Shown piece by piece: positions 11,901 through 26,900 of a stretch of DNA of 64,000 nucleotides. The translations under genes were made by a program, and so were the position numbers. The notes under the pieces are model-generated. The model made no database searches, was not told where the DNA came from, and saw only the letters and a program-made list of their open reading frames with translations. The DNA comes from Limnoperna fortunei (lineage: Eukaryota > Mollusca > Bivalvia > Mytilida > Modiolidae), in contig OX104120.1 in the NCBI GenBank assembly GCA_944474755.1, positions 37,056,067 through 37,120,066 on the forward strand, given 5' to 3'. Numbering within the stretch: position 1 is the first letter of the stretch; each line of letters begins with the position of its first letter.

Positions 11901-14900
11901 CCTTCCCTATCATTTAAATTCTGCTTGATTCAATTACCAGCACTTTGTATATGAGAATCACTATATTACCGTAACGTGCTGTGTATAAATTAATGGATGC
12001 GTTATACACACCCAATCTAATGCCCAAACAGGTAATTTATTTTTAATTAGTTTTACTTTGTCATTAGTATGTATAATTCTGACCCTGTATCTGACAGTCC
12101 AGTTTTAATGGGGAAGGAAGCTGGAGTACCCAGTGAAAACACCCTACCTTCCGTAAGAAAACTGGCAATCCTTGTCAATTAAAATTGGCAACAAGTGCAC
12201 CCTGCTGCAGTGAGACTTGAACCTGCCACCTACAACCGACTGTAATTCTTTTGATGATATTATTGTGATGTAATGGTCACATCCATCCGAATTTTCCATA
12301 CATTTCTTATATAGTGCATTTACAGATGTACCTTTTCTATGCACAAAATATATAAATCATTAAAAATTGTTATATTCAAGAAACAGATTAAAAATATTCA
12401 TGTTGGCAGGAATCTTAAAAACATTAAATTTTTTTTTAACTTTCAGGAATTATCTGCATAAATAGGAATGACAAACACAAAATTTTCTACTTACGATTCA
12501 TCGACCTTGACCCCCATTGAACTTCTATTTTTTCTGCAAATAGAAATGAGAAAATACATACTTTTTTTTGTTGTTAAAGCTCTGTCAACATTTTTCAACT
12601 TCAAGTAAATTATTATACAAGAAAAATGGCCATGCCAAGAAACCAGGGTTTCAAATGATTTAACAATAATTTTAACTAGTAGACTAAGCAGAACACTGTT
12701 ATTCTATTTTAGTCACCTTGACCTTGATCTGACTGGCCCCAAATCCGATTCCAAGCTTCTTCATGCAAGCTTGCTATATCCAAAGTTTCAGGAAGATTGG
12801 TTTATCCAAACTGAAGTTATTGACCAGAAACCCTGTGTTTGACAGCAACCCCGCCCGTCATATCAGTACAATGACTATCCTGTACTACTTTGTATCAGAC
12901 CAATATCAATATTAATCAATCAGTGACAACAAAATGATCGTCTATACATAAACATTGCCAGTCAACATGGTATCTAACTCTGCCATTATTTTAAACCAAA
13001 AGCCTACAAGTTCATGATTTAGAAGTGTAGTTTAGCATCTTAAACAAAAATATATATGTGTATGCTTATTTAACACAGTGGTTAGTTAATCTCAATTGCC
13101 AAATTTTTGTGAGTTATAAATATCTATACCATCCTACCTTATAATGTTTACTGACATGTAGCAGTTTATGACCTTGTATTTGTCCTTGACCTCATAGTAG
13201 TTTATGACCTTCTTTTTGTCCTTGACCTTATAGTAGTTTATGATTTTATTTGTCCTTTACCTTATAGTAGTTTATAACCTTGTATTTGTCCTTGACCTTA
13301 TAGTAGTTTTTGACCTTGTATTTGTCCTTGTTATGTTTTTTTATTAGTTGTTCTGCCTGTTAGTGAGTAATTGAATAGTGGTTTTTTTATCGCTCCTTCC
13401 TATATGTATTTATTAAAACTTTAAATTTAAACTTAAAAACATATTAGAAATTAACTGTCTACTCACCCCTTATTCATTTGCCTAGCTCTTTCTCCTAATT
13501 CTATCATCTAAAAGAAAAAAAAACCTCTTATAGATGCATTGCATGTGTTATATAAAGTGACTGCAATCAGTTCTATATGAACATAAGAAATTGTCATTTT
13601 TACTTGTTTATAAATTCTGGAACTCTGCTTCAGTTACCAGAATCAGATTACCATCACTGATCAACTTTCAATCATAATCAATCAAATCAATGTAATCAGA
13701 TAATAATTCCATATGTTTTTATCAGTAAAACAGCCATGATCGGGTCTGGGTGCCTTAAACAAATTCTTTCCTGAGATTTTTTTAATTCTCAATTTCATCC
13801 AATCAAAACTTCCTATTTCCTGTGTTGTCATAGTAAGTGAGAAAATTCTCATGCTGAGCAAACTATTTATACTCAAAAAGGTTTTATGGGTGCTAGGCTG
13901 ATTTTAAATATTTGGGGTGAAATCCAGCATGGAATTAGTGCATGTTTCTTTAAATAAGTCCCTACTGTCGTAAACTAAGGATTTCTAAACATGTCCTACT
14001 TGAATGTGTAACTTATATGTGGACTTTCAGTAATTTCTCACTTTTCAAGGGGAAACAACTCTTTGCGATTTTTGCAATAGCTTGTAAATACAGGTTTGTG
14101 TCTTAAGCTTAATGGAAAACTCAAAAGTGTTCCTTAAAATGGCCAGGCAACTAATACATATTTTCACTTGTACTACAGAAATTACAGTACACTCTGTAAA
14201 ATGTCAAATGGTGCAATAGATTTTGAAACATACCATGTTGACAAAATGATAAAATAGATAAAAAGCGGATCAATGCTTTGATTCAGCTCCATTCAGGTTT
14301 CACAAAAGTGCTATGAATAGTTTGAATTCCAGCCAGATATGGCAAGCTATATATAAGGATTAATGTAGAGGAGACTAGACTATATGGTATATATAAGGAT
14401 TAATGTAGAGGAGACTAGACTATATGGTGAAAATAAGGGCTCTGCCATTTAGTGGCAGAGGCCCTATAGTGATCAGTCTGTCTGTTCGTTTATCTGTCTG
14501 TCCGAAACTAATCATGTCCAGCTATAAAGTTTTTTGAGGTAGACTTTTGTTATTTGGTGTTTGGGTAGATAATATCAAGTCAATGTGTCACATACCATCG
14601 TTGATGACCTTGAACTTTGACCTCAAGGTCGGCGGGGTTCAAAGAGATGGATACCATCTCACTGATATCTAGTTAAGAATGCAAATAGAACAGGGAAAAA
14701 AACTCCAGTTTGACACCATACTTACATCATATTGTTGACGTTTGAATTTCTGTTCTTGGTCATACTGTTCTCCCATTAACTTGTGAAGTTTTTCGTGAAG
14801 TTCTTTAGCTTTTTGTATCAAACCATCAGATTTTAAGCCGTCTATATCTAAAGCTTGAATTCTTTGAGCTAAAATGGCACGTTTTTCCTCTTCTAGCTGC

Positions 14901-17900
14901 TCCTTAGACTTCTGAATTTCTTCTTGCTTCTGTTCAGCCTGAAAATTTACAAAGAAATATTATTCATACAAAACGTAAAAATAAAAATAAAATATATAAA
15001 TAGTGTAATACTCTTTATGGCAGTCTGATGATTTTGGAAAAAATGATTGAATTATTGATAAAATGGTAAGTTTTATTTATTCACAACCTTAACCATTTAC
15101 AGTCAAAACCACTTGAAATTTAACTCAATTTCTCAAAGAAATAAATATATCATGCACGAAAAAATCCACCATTTTCCTCACAGACTTAAAGGAAGTTAAA
15201 TACTTTAGACTAAAAAACATGCCAACGTTCTATGACTTACATTGCATGGTTTTCACAAGCTTAACTAGTTGAAAGTCATACATATATGACATTTTGTGGG
15301 ACGGTACAGTGGTGTTTTATCTGCTGTTCTGGTATAAAATATAATACCAAGTTTTTAACTATTTGTTAGAAATATAAATGAAGAGTAATTTAACCACCTA
15401 GTAGTAATGAATTCTATAAAAAGTACTTCTACTACTTACTAGAAGCAGTACAAAATACTCTTCAGAAAGTACTCCTACTTAGCAGTTATAGCTCAATACT
15501 AATAGTGCTTACAACAGAAACTAACACATTGTCTTAATGTTTCAATTACAGCAACTCTCATGCGTTACTTATAATGTACAGTATTCTGAAAGCAAATCTG
15601 GCTTGGCTATAAACTAGACTTGGAAAGTAGTACAAAGCAGCCATTCCAAACTCCATCCTGTTTATTAAGCTTGGGCTTTTGGAATAAAATGTCAGAACTA
15701 GTTTGTCCGTGAACTAGCAGTCAAAAAAGCATGGAGATTTGACTAATCATCACAGAAATTACACAACATAAGGGAAAGGCGATTGACTTTCAATCTAAAG
15801 CACAGAATTCATTTTGATTTCATTCCATCCTTTGTTACACTATTACGTGCAGTATTGATATTTAAATATAATTTAAATTGAGACAATATATTGGAGACAC
15901 AGTTCTATAAATGAATCAATTGTTTTAATAGAACAAAATTAATATTTTCTATAGTTGAGTAATGTAATATTAAGAATGCTTGCAATAAATATTGACTTGT
16001 AATTATATCATTTGTGAAACATATTTCATTTGATAACCTTTTTATGTAAATAAATTTTAGCAATTAGTGACAACATAATGAGAATGAAAGACATCATGTG
16101 GACTGAGCAGTCTGAGTACCTTACAATGTTCGCAGCAGGTAGGTTTGACGGGGGGGCATTTTTTATGATATTGTCTAGGTTACTGGATCTGCCCCTGAAT
16201 ACAAGTAACATGACTGCTCAAATTGGCTACATATTTTCTAAGTAATATTTTTTTAAACGATTTAAGGAAGTTGGAATTTACAAAGCTCTTTCAACAGTAT
16301 AAGAAAATGGGTTAATGAAAACGGCTCTGTAAAATATTTTTTGATGAAATACACGTACCCAGTGAAATATTCCTACAACAATAGATTTCATTACTTTAAC
16401 TTTTAAAGTTTTAAAGTTCTTTGATGTCTTGTATATAATGCTCACCCAGTTTGATCCTATGAAGTTTTCAGCATAAAAGTTATCATTATACAACTGATTA
16501 CTGTATATCATATAAACAACTCCCAATACTCTACAGTAATTGTTATAACGATTTATAAGTTGAGCATCTGAATTTTCAGTTTTTGACAAAAAAGTCCACT
16601 TGATGCATTTTTATTAGTAAAAACACATTAAACCAGAGGCTCTTAAGAGCCTGTATCGCTCACCTGATTTTATAGGCAATGAAGATGGCATTTCCCTGAT
16701 GTTAAAGTAAGTCCTGTAATTTTCAATAAACTTTAAATAGGACCATCCAAACAATATTACTAGAAAGCTTTGTTTCATTGGTTAACCAGTTGTATAGAGA
16801 AGATTTTTTTTATTTGCCCATAGGGTCCTATGTTAAACTAAGTCCTGCGGGGGAGGTGGCCATTTTGAATTTCCAATTGCCATAAAAAACATAAACTTTA
16901 TAAAGGACCATCCAAACAATATTGCTAGTAAGTTTTTGTTTCCATTGATTAACCGGTTTCAGAGAAGAAGCCTTTTAAAACTTTTTCCCATAGGGTCGAA
17001 TGTTAAACTAAGTCCTGCGGTAGCGGCCATTTTGAATTTCCAGTTGGCATAAAAATCATAAACTTTATAAAGGACCATCCAAACAATATTGCTAGTAAGT
17101 TTTGTTTTGATTGGTTAACCGGTTTCAGAGAAGAAGGCCTATTTAACCTTTTTCCCATAGGGTCGAATGTTAAACTAACTCCTGCGGTGGTGGCCATTTT
17201 GAATATCAGATTGGGAAAAAAACATTTAGTTTATAGAGGACCATCCAAAACAATATTGCTAGTAAGTTTTGTTTCCATTGGTTGGCCGGTTTCAGAAAAG
17301 AAGCCTTTCAAACTTTTTCCCATAGGGTCCTATGTTAAACTAAGTCCTGCGGTAGCGGCCATTTTGAATTTCCAATTGCCATAAAAAACATAAACTTTAT
17401 AGAGGACCATCCAAACAATATTGCTAGTAAGTTTTTGTTTCCATTGATTAACCGATTTCAGAGAAGAAGCCTTTAAAAACTTTTTCCCATAGGGTCCTAT
17501 GTTAAACTAAGTCCTGCGGTAGCGGCCATTTTGAATTTCCAGTTGACATAAAAATCATAAACTTTATAAAGGACCATCCAAACAATATTGCTAGTAAGTT
17601 TTGTTTTGATTGGTTAACAGGTTTCAGAGAAGAAGCCCTTTTTAACCTTTTTCCCATAGGGTCCAATGTTAAACTAAGTCCTGCGGTGGCGGCCATTTTG
17701 AATATCAGATTGGGATAAAAAACATTAACTTTATAGAGGGCCATCCAAACAATATTGCTAGTAAGTTTTGTTTCCATTGGTTGGCCGGTTTCAGAAAAGA
17801 AGACTTTCAAACTTTTTCCCATAGGGTCCTATGTTAAATTAAGTCCTGCGGTGGCAGCCATTTTGAATTTCCAATTGCCATAAAAAACACAAACTTTATA

Positions 17901-20900
17901 GAGGACCATCCAAACAATATTGCTAGTAAGTTTTTGTTTCCATTGATTAACCGGTTTCAGAGAAGAAGCCTTTTAAAACTTTTTCCCATAGGGTTCTATG
18001 TTAAACTAAGTCCTGCAGTGGCGGCCATTTTGAATTTCCAATTCCCATCTAAAACACAAACTTTATAGAGGACCATCTAAACAATATTGCTAGTAAGTTT
18101 TGTTTTGATTGGTTAAACTGTTTCAGAGAAGAAGCCCTTTTTAACTTTTTTCCCATAGGGTCCTATGTTAAACTAAGTCTTGAGGTGGCGGCCATATTGG
18201 TTTACCAATCAAAATAAAAAACACAAACTTTGTAAAGGTCCATCCAATGAACATTACGGCCAAGTTTGGTTTCAATTGGCCAAGTGGTTTCAGAGAAGAA
18301 GAATAAAATGTAAAAAGTTTACAGACGCCGACGACGATGCCGACGACGACGACGACGGACGCAAAGTGATAACAATAGCTCACATGACCCTTTGGGTCAG
18401 GTGAGCTAAAAAGGAGAAAAGTTTGCCAAATTATGTTATAAGTTGTTTTGTTTCTGCCAACCTTATTGGAGAATTAATTTTTGCTTTATTTTCAAACCAC
18501 TTGACCGAAGTGGAAAAAATACTTCTCATCACTAGTGAAAATGCTGTTCTAAACAGTTGATTGGTTCAAAATAATACCGTCATAATAAGACCTAATGATG
18601 TCATAAACAAAACACCTTCCATTTACCGCATATTCAAGTCATAAACGTAAAAATGGGGTTGGGAGAATTTGTACTTCATTTCGCAAATTTACTACATTTT
18701 AAAATTAGAGAAACAGATCTTTCATTAGTACTATTGAATTATCGAACTTCTCGAATCTCGATAGTTAAATTATGGAAATTTAACCATCTTGATTGGAGAA
18801 ATCCGATAATCCCCTGGTTCCAACGTAAGATCCTACATTTCTTAAGGTGACATAAGATCTTTGCAAGTAAAGTTTAGTTCCAACTTTCCAAGTTGTGTTT
18901 GAAAGAATATCTGACAGAAATGAACACAAAGTAATGAGAACTTAGTCAATAAAAATGGAATGCACAAAAGAAGACTACAATATAGGAAATGAATTATATG
19001 CTGGGTAACAAAATATTTCAAGACAAGTATCACACTGGTGTTTATAATGAAACTTGAGGCAAAATCTTCTATTCATGGTAAGGTAACTCTGAAAAGCAAT
19101 TCTTAACATTGGAGCATATATAATACGATAGTGAAACTTATACATACATTTGCTAGTGGGACATAGAATTGTTTAAATTAAAAAAATTCTTCTGTATTAA
19201 TATTTTTTGTTAATGGAAAAAAATAAAAAATAAATAAAATAAAATAACAGAAATAAATAGATCAAATAAAAATGAAGTTAAACAATTAAAAAATCTGAAT
19301 AAGAAAAAAATTCACAAGAACACAAATTTCAACCAAAACAAATATACAAACTTCCAGATATTTCAGATAAACAATTTATTATTGGTCCAACTAACAAAAA
19401 TAACTAGTGGATGTCAACCATGAATACTGTGGATTCATTTACTTTTGAAGATACCAATTTTCCTGGATTTGTGGATTCAGAAAATGCTACTTAAAGATTT
19501 TTTCCCACCAGAACAATACAGAAACTGTTTCCATGTGTACTGTAATTCGTAGTTTTGCTGTCCACTTAAAATCCACTGAAATAAGTATACCACACAATAA
19601 TAATGAATCCACAGTGATGCAAAAAAACTGTCTTAACAAGGTTTTGTGAAGCAAACATTTAACATGTCTATGTAAAAAATATTGGCATCAAAATGGACAG
19701 AACATAACTCAGGAAACTGGAACTCAACACAATCTGGTAACACGTACCTTTTTTCTACGCTGAAATTTAATACGTAATAAAACAATTTGAATATTCATCA
19801 TGTAAAATAATTACAACATAAATACATATCATGCTGGTAAGACATGACATTACATGCAGTTGAAAATAGAAGTTAAATTTTTTTTAAAATTTTTATGTTT
19901 CCATGAAGTTGCCTGTGCCATCTACAGCTGTATTAGCTTGCACAGCTTTTTATTTAAAAGGCAAATTTTCCCCAGGCAAAAAAACCACTTATAAATTATC
20001 TGTCATCACATGTCAGGGGTAAATATGAATTAATTAAACAGTGTTTTACATAAAAAATCTAGCACAAAAATGGATAAAGAAACTGAACCATGACAATGCA
20101 AATGACATTAAAAGAATTTATGTTGACTCATCGAAGTGATCTTGCTAAAAAATGTTAAAATAAACTGTCACCAGTCCTCGTCACACTCAGGTGCATACAA
20201 AAATATCATGGATTCATGGAGATATAGTTACTGTTCGATTTAAATTCCAAAAATTTTTTACATGTTTTAAATAGGTATAGATTATCTGATTTTTGGAACT
20301 TTTGTGATAAGAGTTCTTTATCATTATTACTGGCCTTTTAATATTTTTAGTGCCACTGATGAGTCTTGTGTCTGTCCATGGAAAATTATAACTGGTATCA
20401 TTGATTTGATGACATTTTATAATAATGATTTCTGATTAACTTGACCTGTATCCTATCATCTATGACCATAAAATGTGCAACTTGGATAATACTGCAAGCA
20501 TGAAATGTACAAATGGATGAGAAGATTTGGTGATGAAATCAACTGAATATATTACTGGAGAATTTAAATTCAAAGCCACAGATAACAGAAAACTCACAAA
20601 AACAACAAACACGACAAACAAATATGCAACGCAAACTTATCTGAACAAAGGGACTATATAGTTAAATAATACAGAAGACATTAAAACAAAGAAAAATATA
20701 AACCAAATCACTCTACCAACCCCAGATGGATTAAAACTACATAGCATTGAAAGAAGTGTGAGTGTATTGGATTACAAAGGGGATATTAAAACACCAAAAA
20801 ATACTACCATTACCTGATAACAGAATTTCATAGCTAAATTTGACGAGGTCAAAGCTTTACACATTTTTATTATTTCATGTTTACATTTTAGGGAAGTAAA

Positions 20901-23900
20901 TTGTCAGCCATAGTGACTCAATACACTCACAACTACATCAATTTTTATATTATTCAAGTCCAAAATATTTACTTTTTAGTAGAAAAACTACTCCTTGATT
21001 CTTAATAGCAACCGTTACTAGGGCAACAACACATGGCAACCCTCTATATGATGATACAACAAGGTCATTCTGACAACACTGATTATAGGACACAACAGAA
21101 ATATAAATAGTTAAACATTTAATTGTTCTTATACCTCTTCTTCTCCTCCATCAGCCTTTTTTGTAATAACATAGTTTGGCTTTTTGACTAATTTCATTCT
21201 TTCTTCCTGTTCTTTTCTTCTTCGTTCTTTCTCTTCTTTCCTTCTGAGTTCATCTTCTGCTTTTCGTTGCTGCCTCTCTCTCTATAAAAATACAAGATTT
21301 AAACAAAAAATTAAATGATTAAGCATTGAAGGCTTATCATGTTTCCATAGTTACCCTGAGTGTAACAGAAGTATTGCATCCTGGGTATTAAACACCAATA
21401 AATCTGTCCAAGACCCATACATATTAGGTTTATATTATATACTCATATAAATATCCTAAATTTGATTGAACAAGTGTGGACTGTGAGTATGCTCACAAAG
21501 GGATACCCCTCTTCGCCTTCAAGTCCAATTATCTCCCCTTAATGATATCTGAGGTCAAGAAAAATCCTTCACGCACATCTACATAAATGTTCTTCCTTTA
21601 TGCTAAGTTTCATTAAATTTCATCAAGGGGTTTAGGAGTTGCGCTTACAAGGGACGTGGACAGACGGACAGTCGGACAGACAGACAGGGTGATTCCTATA
21701 TTAACCCCCCCCCCCAAATAAGTTTGCGGGGAGTATTATAATGACAACCTGTCATGTGATATTTGTTTATTTGTTGGGATTAACAGCTAAACGTAAGGTC
21801 ACAAAATAAGGTCCACCACTCACAAGGAAATCCTTAAGTTACTCCCATGTGAGCGTCACATGTTTCTAATTCTAGTTATGTCCCTTGAATCAACAGTACA
21901 CAAACAGGTATGTTGCTGTTGATGAAGCAGAAAATGGAGCATTTGATCTTTGTAGTGTTGTACCAAATAAATTAAACCTGTTTAGAAATATGAAATATTT
22001 CTTAAAAGTATTTGACTATTATATATGTTTAGCAGACACAGTAAATGCAGAATTTAAAAAAAATATGTATGCAGTCTTAATCAACCTTGGGTTTATTTTG
22101 TTTGAAATAATGCATAAAATCTAATAGTTACGTGTAAAAATAGACAAGTTTTGAAAGGTTTATAAAACATAATTGAATTAATTTTTTTAAGATGCTTTTT
22201 AGCAAGTTTTATTAAGTTAAATTTTCATATATACACATATATCATTCGCATTTATTATAAAAGTAAATACAATGTAACAAAACCTTGTATATGATAGCAT
22301 TTATGGTGATGGAAGTCTCATTGTTACCTGAAAAAAAGTCCTCAGTACTTACTGGTATGTATTATGCACACAATGTTTTAAACAGTTGTTTTAAAATAAT
22401 AAATATGGGCATTATTCAGACCAAAAGATATAGTATAAATTGTTTTTAAAATTAAAAAGTCATATTCACAATAATGCAAGTCACAATATTTATATATTAC
22501 AAAGAATTTTTCTTTACACACCTCTTCCTGTTGTCTTCTTGCATTTTCTTCTAATCTAAGTTGATTTAATCTTTTTTCTTCCTCTGCTCGTTCTACTTTT
22601 CTTTGTTCCTGAATAACAGAAGCCATTTTAGAATTAAAAATATGTCAAAAAAACTAGTGTTCCACTTTTCTTTGTTCCTGAATAACATAAGCCATTTTAG
22701 AATTAAAAATATGTCAAGAAACTAGTGTAATATACAAGTAATGCTGTCTTGTGTTTTTTGTTTTTTTGTAATATAAGAGTAAAACCGTCGTGTGTGTTTT
22801 TTTTTTGTTTTTTTTATATTTTGGTTTAAATGAGGTTTAATGTCAACTTTGCCTTTGTTTTAGATTGGGAAGTAAGTTTCAGTAACCGGTGAAAACTAGA
22901 CTATCTGCAGGAAAACTGACAATCCTTGTCAATTCGCTGGATTGGGAGAGACTGAAAGCTACATGCATGTTCAATATTACTCTCCTACAGCTATAAACTG
23001 TCAGAATATTAAACACAGTGTATTATATTAATAATGAATTACGAAGCAAGCAAAATATTACTACGTCCCAATGGCAACAATCTATACTACAGCAGGCAAT
23101 GTTTACATTTTCCACCCATTCACAGGGTGGACAAAACTTTTAGCTTATCTCCCTTGTTCAATATTTTGAGTGGTCACATTTCTTGTGCTCTTGGAAGTAT
23201 AATCCACTTACCAAGAAAATGTGTCTCAGTGACACTGATGTCCCACTCGCTACACATTGGTAAACACCATTCTAAGTTCTTGTTCTAAGTTCACTCAAGC
23301 ATGAAATATTTAGCACAGCCACTACAGGATTTTGCCAGTGAAGTGATCTATTTGATTGATTTGAATGTTGTTTAAATGCCACTTTCAGCAATTTTTTAGC
23401 AATATCATGGTGTCCAGTTTTTATTGGGAGAGGAAGCCGGAGTACCCGGAGAAAACCCCTGACCTGCGGTAGGATGAAGTGATCTAATCATGGAGTGTAG
23501 CAAGTTGGAGTGAACCAGATGGCAGAATAAATGAACAGACTGAAAATCTATATGCCACCCCCCCCCCCCCCGGCCCCCACCCAACTTTTCTTGGCAGGAC
23601 ATAGAAATAGCAAAGAAGCATTTGTGCTCATTTTTTTTTCAAAACAAGCTGTAGTGTTTCCTCCATTCAGTAAACAACTTAATCAATTCCATCAACTATA
23701 GTCAGTATCTTTTCTTACCCTCTTTTCACGTAATTCTCTTAGCTCTTGTTCTTCTTTGGCTTTTTCTTCTTTCCTTTGTTCTTCAAATTCAGCTATTTCC
23801 TGTGCTATTTTTTCTGCTTTCCTGGCCTTTGCTTCCTACATGGTTATGTGGAAAAGATAAATTTAGCACATGAATTAACTAAAAACAATCCACCATTAAA

Positions 23901-26900
23901 ACTGATGACCCACTACCCTTCAAACAGTGATAACTGACCAATTGGTTGTGTGCTGGCCTGAGTGTGGGAGTGTTTGTATAGGGCCTTAAAGTCGAAGAAC
24001 ATTGCAGTGTTCTGCATGCCTTATAACCAAGGTAGACCATGAACTGGTAAGCTTAGAATCAGAATAAGATTCTAGTTAGAGAACTTTTTGTAGGACTCAA
24101 ATTACCTGATAAAATACATTTCCAACTCAGTAATTGACAATTTGTAAATTTCCAAACAAAATGTATCAATTAATTTTGTACGGTCAAATCATTAGGTGTA
24201 TCTTGCAATATGTAATGGCAGGAAAGCATCCTAAATTAGGATACTTTCAATGAACATCTAGATTTTGATTATGTTTTGTGGGTATTGTAAAAAAAATATA
24301 GGTGACTTAAGGAGAAAACACAAATAAGTAGCACATGTTGTTTTCTTTACACTGCACCAAAATACAATCTAATAAATAGAATTTAAGTCTTCCCTTGCTC
24401 CCCCCCCCCCCCTTTTTTTTGTTATTGCTGCTTCACAGCACCAATAACATAAATGGGGTACAAGGGGAAAAGATTACATTGTAATTAGATTGACCAAATT
24501 ATATTTAGGATTTTCATATAGCAATTACAGCTGTAGATCAAAAACATTGACAATGATTATTGTTATGTTAAAGGGGAGATAATTTGTTAATATATAATGG
24601 CTTTAACACTTGTACAGGATGTTATGGCACTGATCCCACCCATGATTCAACATTCTACTCATCTTAATGTGTTAACACTTAGCCATAAAATCCATCAGAT
24701 AAACATGGTAGGCATGTTGTAATCTCATAACAAAAATGAAAGTACACAGAAAAAATTCTTTACTCACTTCCATAGCTAACTGAGCTTCATTTTCAGGTCT
24801 GAAATAATAAACAAAAGGATTAATTTACAAATGGCTCAAATATTTTAATTTATAAAATCAATCTAATACAATACACATCAGTTATTTTTACTAAATGTCT
24901 AGCGTTATCAGTCAGAAAAAAAAGAAAGAGAAAAATATTAATATAAATAAAAGCAAGCAAAGTGTATGAACTATGAAACCTAGCCAATTACAAGAAAAGC
25001 AATATTTAGTAGCCTATTGATAATTAGAAGCCTATTAAGTTTGATAACCTTAAATGAAACAAAGAGCTTAGTACTGTCAATGTAGGAGATATTATTACCA
25101 GATGGTGTATATAGTTTATATAGCAAAATCATGCAGTAAATATCTAAAGAACTCAAACTTAAGGATGTGTGCTGGTCAATGTTTTTGACATTTTTGTCAA
25201 GACATCAGATACCTCTGGTCTTATCCATTTCAAAGCATGGATTTTTTTCCCAATAAAGATCAAATTTTTATTTCATAAGTTCATTACTTATATCTTAAAA
25301 TGCTAATTTAAAAAAAAAAATTTGAAATACTTTTTTATGGATATTAAGACAAAACGCATGCCTTTTACATCTAAATAAACAGCTGTGCCATGAGCACATG
25401 ATACGCTCCTCTGAAGATATAAGGACAAGAGCTATACACTTCATGGCAGCATAATTCTATCTGTACTAAAGAGACATAATCACATCTATGAATATTAACA
25501 ATGCCCTGACTTTTCAAGAAAATTGATGGAAGATTTTTTGAGTTATAGTACGAAAACTAAAAAAAAAATCCCCCTTTTTTTTAACAAACAAAGTCCCATA
25601 GATCTATAATAATAAATAAGAATTTTACCAAAATTGAAAGGAAACTCGCATATATTAAAATAAACAATTCCACAAAAATTTCAAAAAGTTTGACAAAAGC
25701 ATTTTTGAGTTACAGTCTGAAAACTAAAAAAATTGCCCTTTTTCAGGAACCAAGTCCCATAACTCTATAACATTAAATCAGAATTTTACCAACAAGTATA
25801 CAAAACATGAGTCTAATATAATTAACAAATTAGTTTGAAGAAAATCTGTACACCATTCAGACAAGAGACAGCTGGACTGACAGACTGATGGGCATTTGGA
25901 TACCATTATACTTCAGACATACATACTAATAAAAAAGTTTTCTGCCAAATTTAAATTGTTTGCATCTCAAAAATAAATGCAACCGACCTATTATTATTTT
26001 TAGCCATTGTTACTTTGTTTCATGTATTTTGAAACTGACAAGTGAACATCCTTAAAAACAGTGAACATCCTTAAAAACAGTGAACATCGTTAACTGACAA
26101 GTGAACATCCTTAAAAACAGTGAACATCCTTAACTGACAAGTGAACATCCTTAAAAACAGCAAGTGTATACAAATTCTCTCACAGCAAATAGTTGGCATG
26201 TACATTTATCATACATGTCTTGTTTAATTATAGTTAATTAAAGTGAATTGAATTCTTTATTACAGTCATATAGTGGAAAAATGTTGTTGGTGAAAGAAAC
26301 TTAATTGCACAATGGAAACTGACATCCAAGGGAAAAAACTGATATCCTTCTTTTTTTTCAAGTTCTTAGGTCTCCAATTTGGTAAATAGTTCCTTTTCTT
26401 TTCTTGAGGTTTCAGACCACTTTCAGCACAATTTCAGTTATATCATGACATTCAGTTTTTATATGGGTGAAAAGAATCAAGCACCTGTTGTCAAGTCAGG
26501 CTTGAACTCACAGTCCCAGTGATGACTCGCCAGGGATCAGTGTCTACCTTGCTCACTCTGTTACCAAATCTTCACCATATTGGAATTGGGCAAATCATTA
26601 ATGGCTTCATTTTAACTTAACTCTTTTTATAAACAGTAAATTTAAAATATTAATTTACAGTGGATTATATTTTCAGACTATCGTATTTTATAAAAAGTTG
26701 AATTTCCAATTTAAGCCTATCAAGAAAATCTCTCTAATACTCAGTACTTTACTTCTTTAACTCTACCAGTAAATATTACAGCAGAATCTTGAAACAATTG
26801 TTCACCCTTACATCTTCAGTAAAATATATCTTCAAAATGCAAAAAAGGACTTCATCTTATCTTTAGATATTCATCTGAGAATGCAAACATCTTCCTGATA

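Noticed and set aside
17003..17822. Antisense open frames of 64-106 residues over 17.0-17.8 kb
   Set aside because: They recur with each 165-bp unit of a tandem-repeat element, with repeated peptides; no splice or start context supports a gene.
22659..22700. Possible duplicated troponin T exon (TTCCACTTTTCTTTGTTCCTG block)
   Set aside because: Only the acceptor side and about 20 bases resemble exon 5; there is no donor and no continuing coding frame, so it is a short local duplication.
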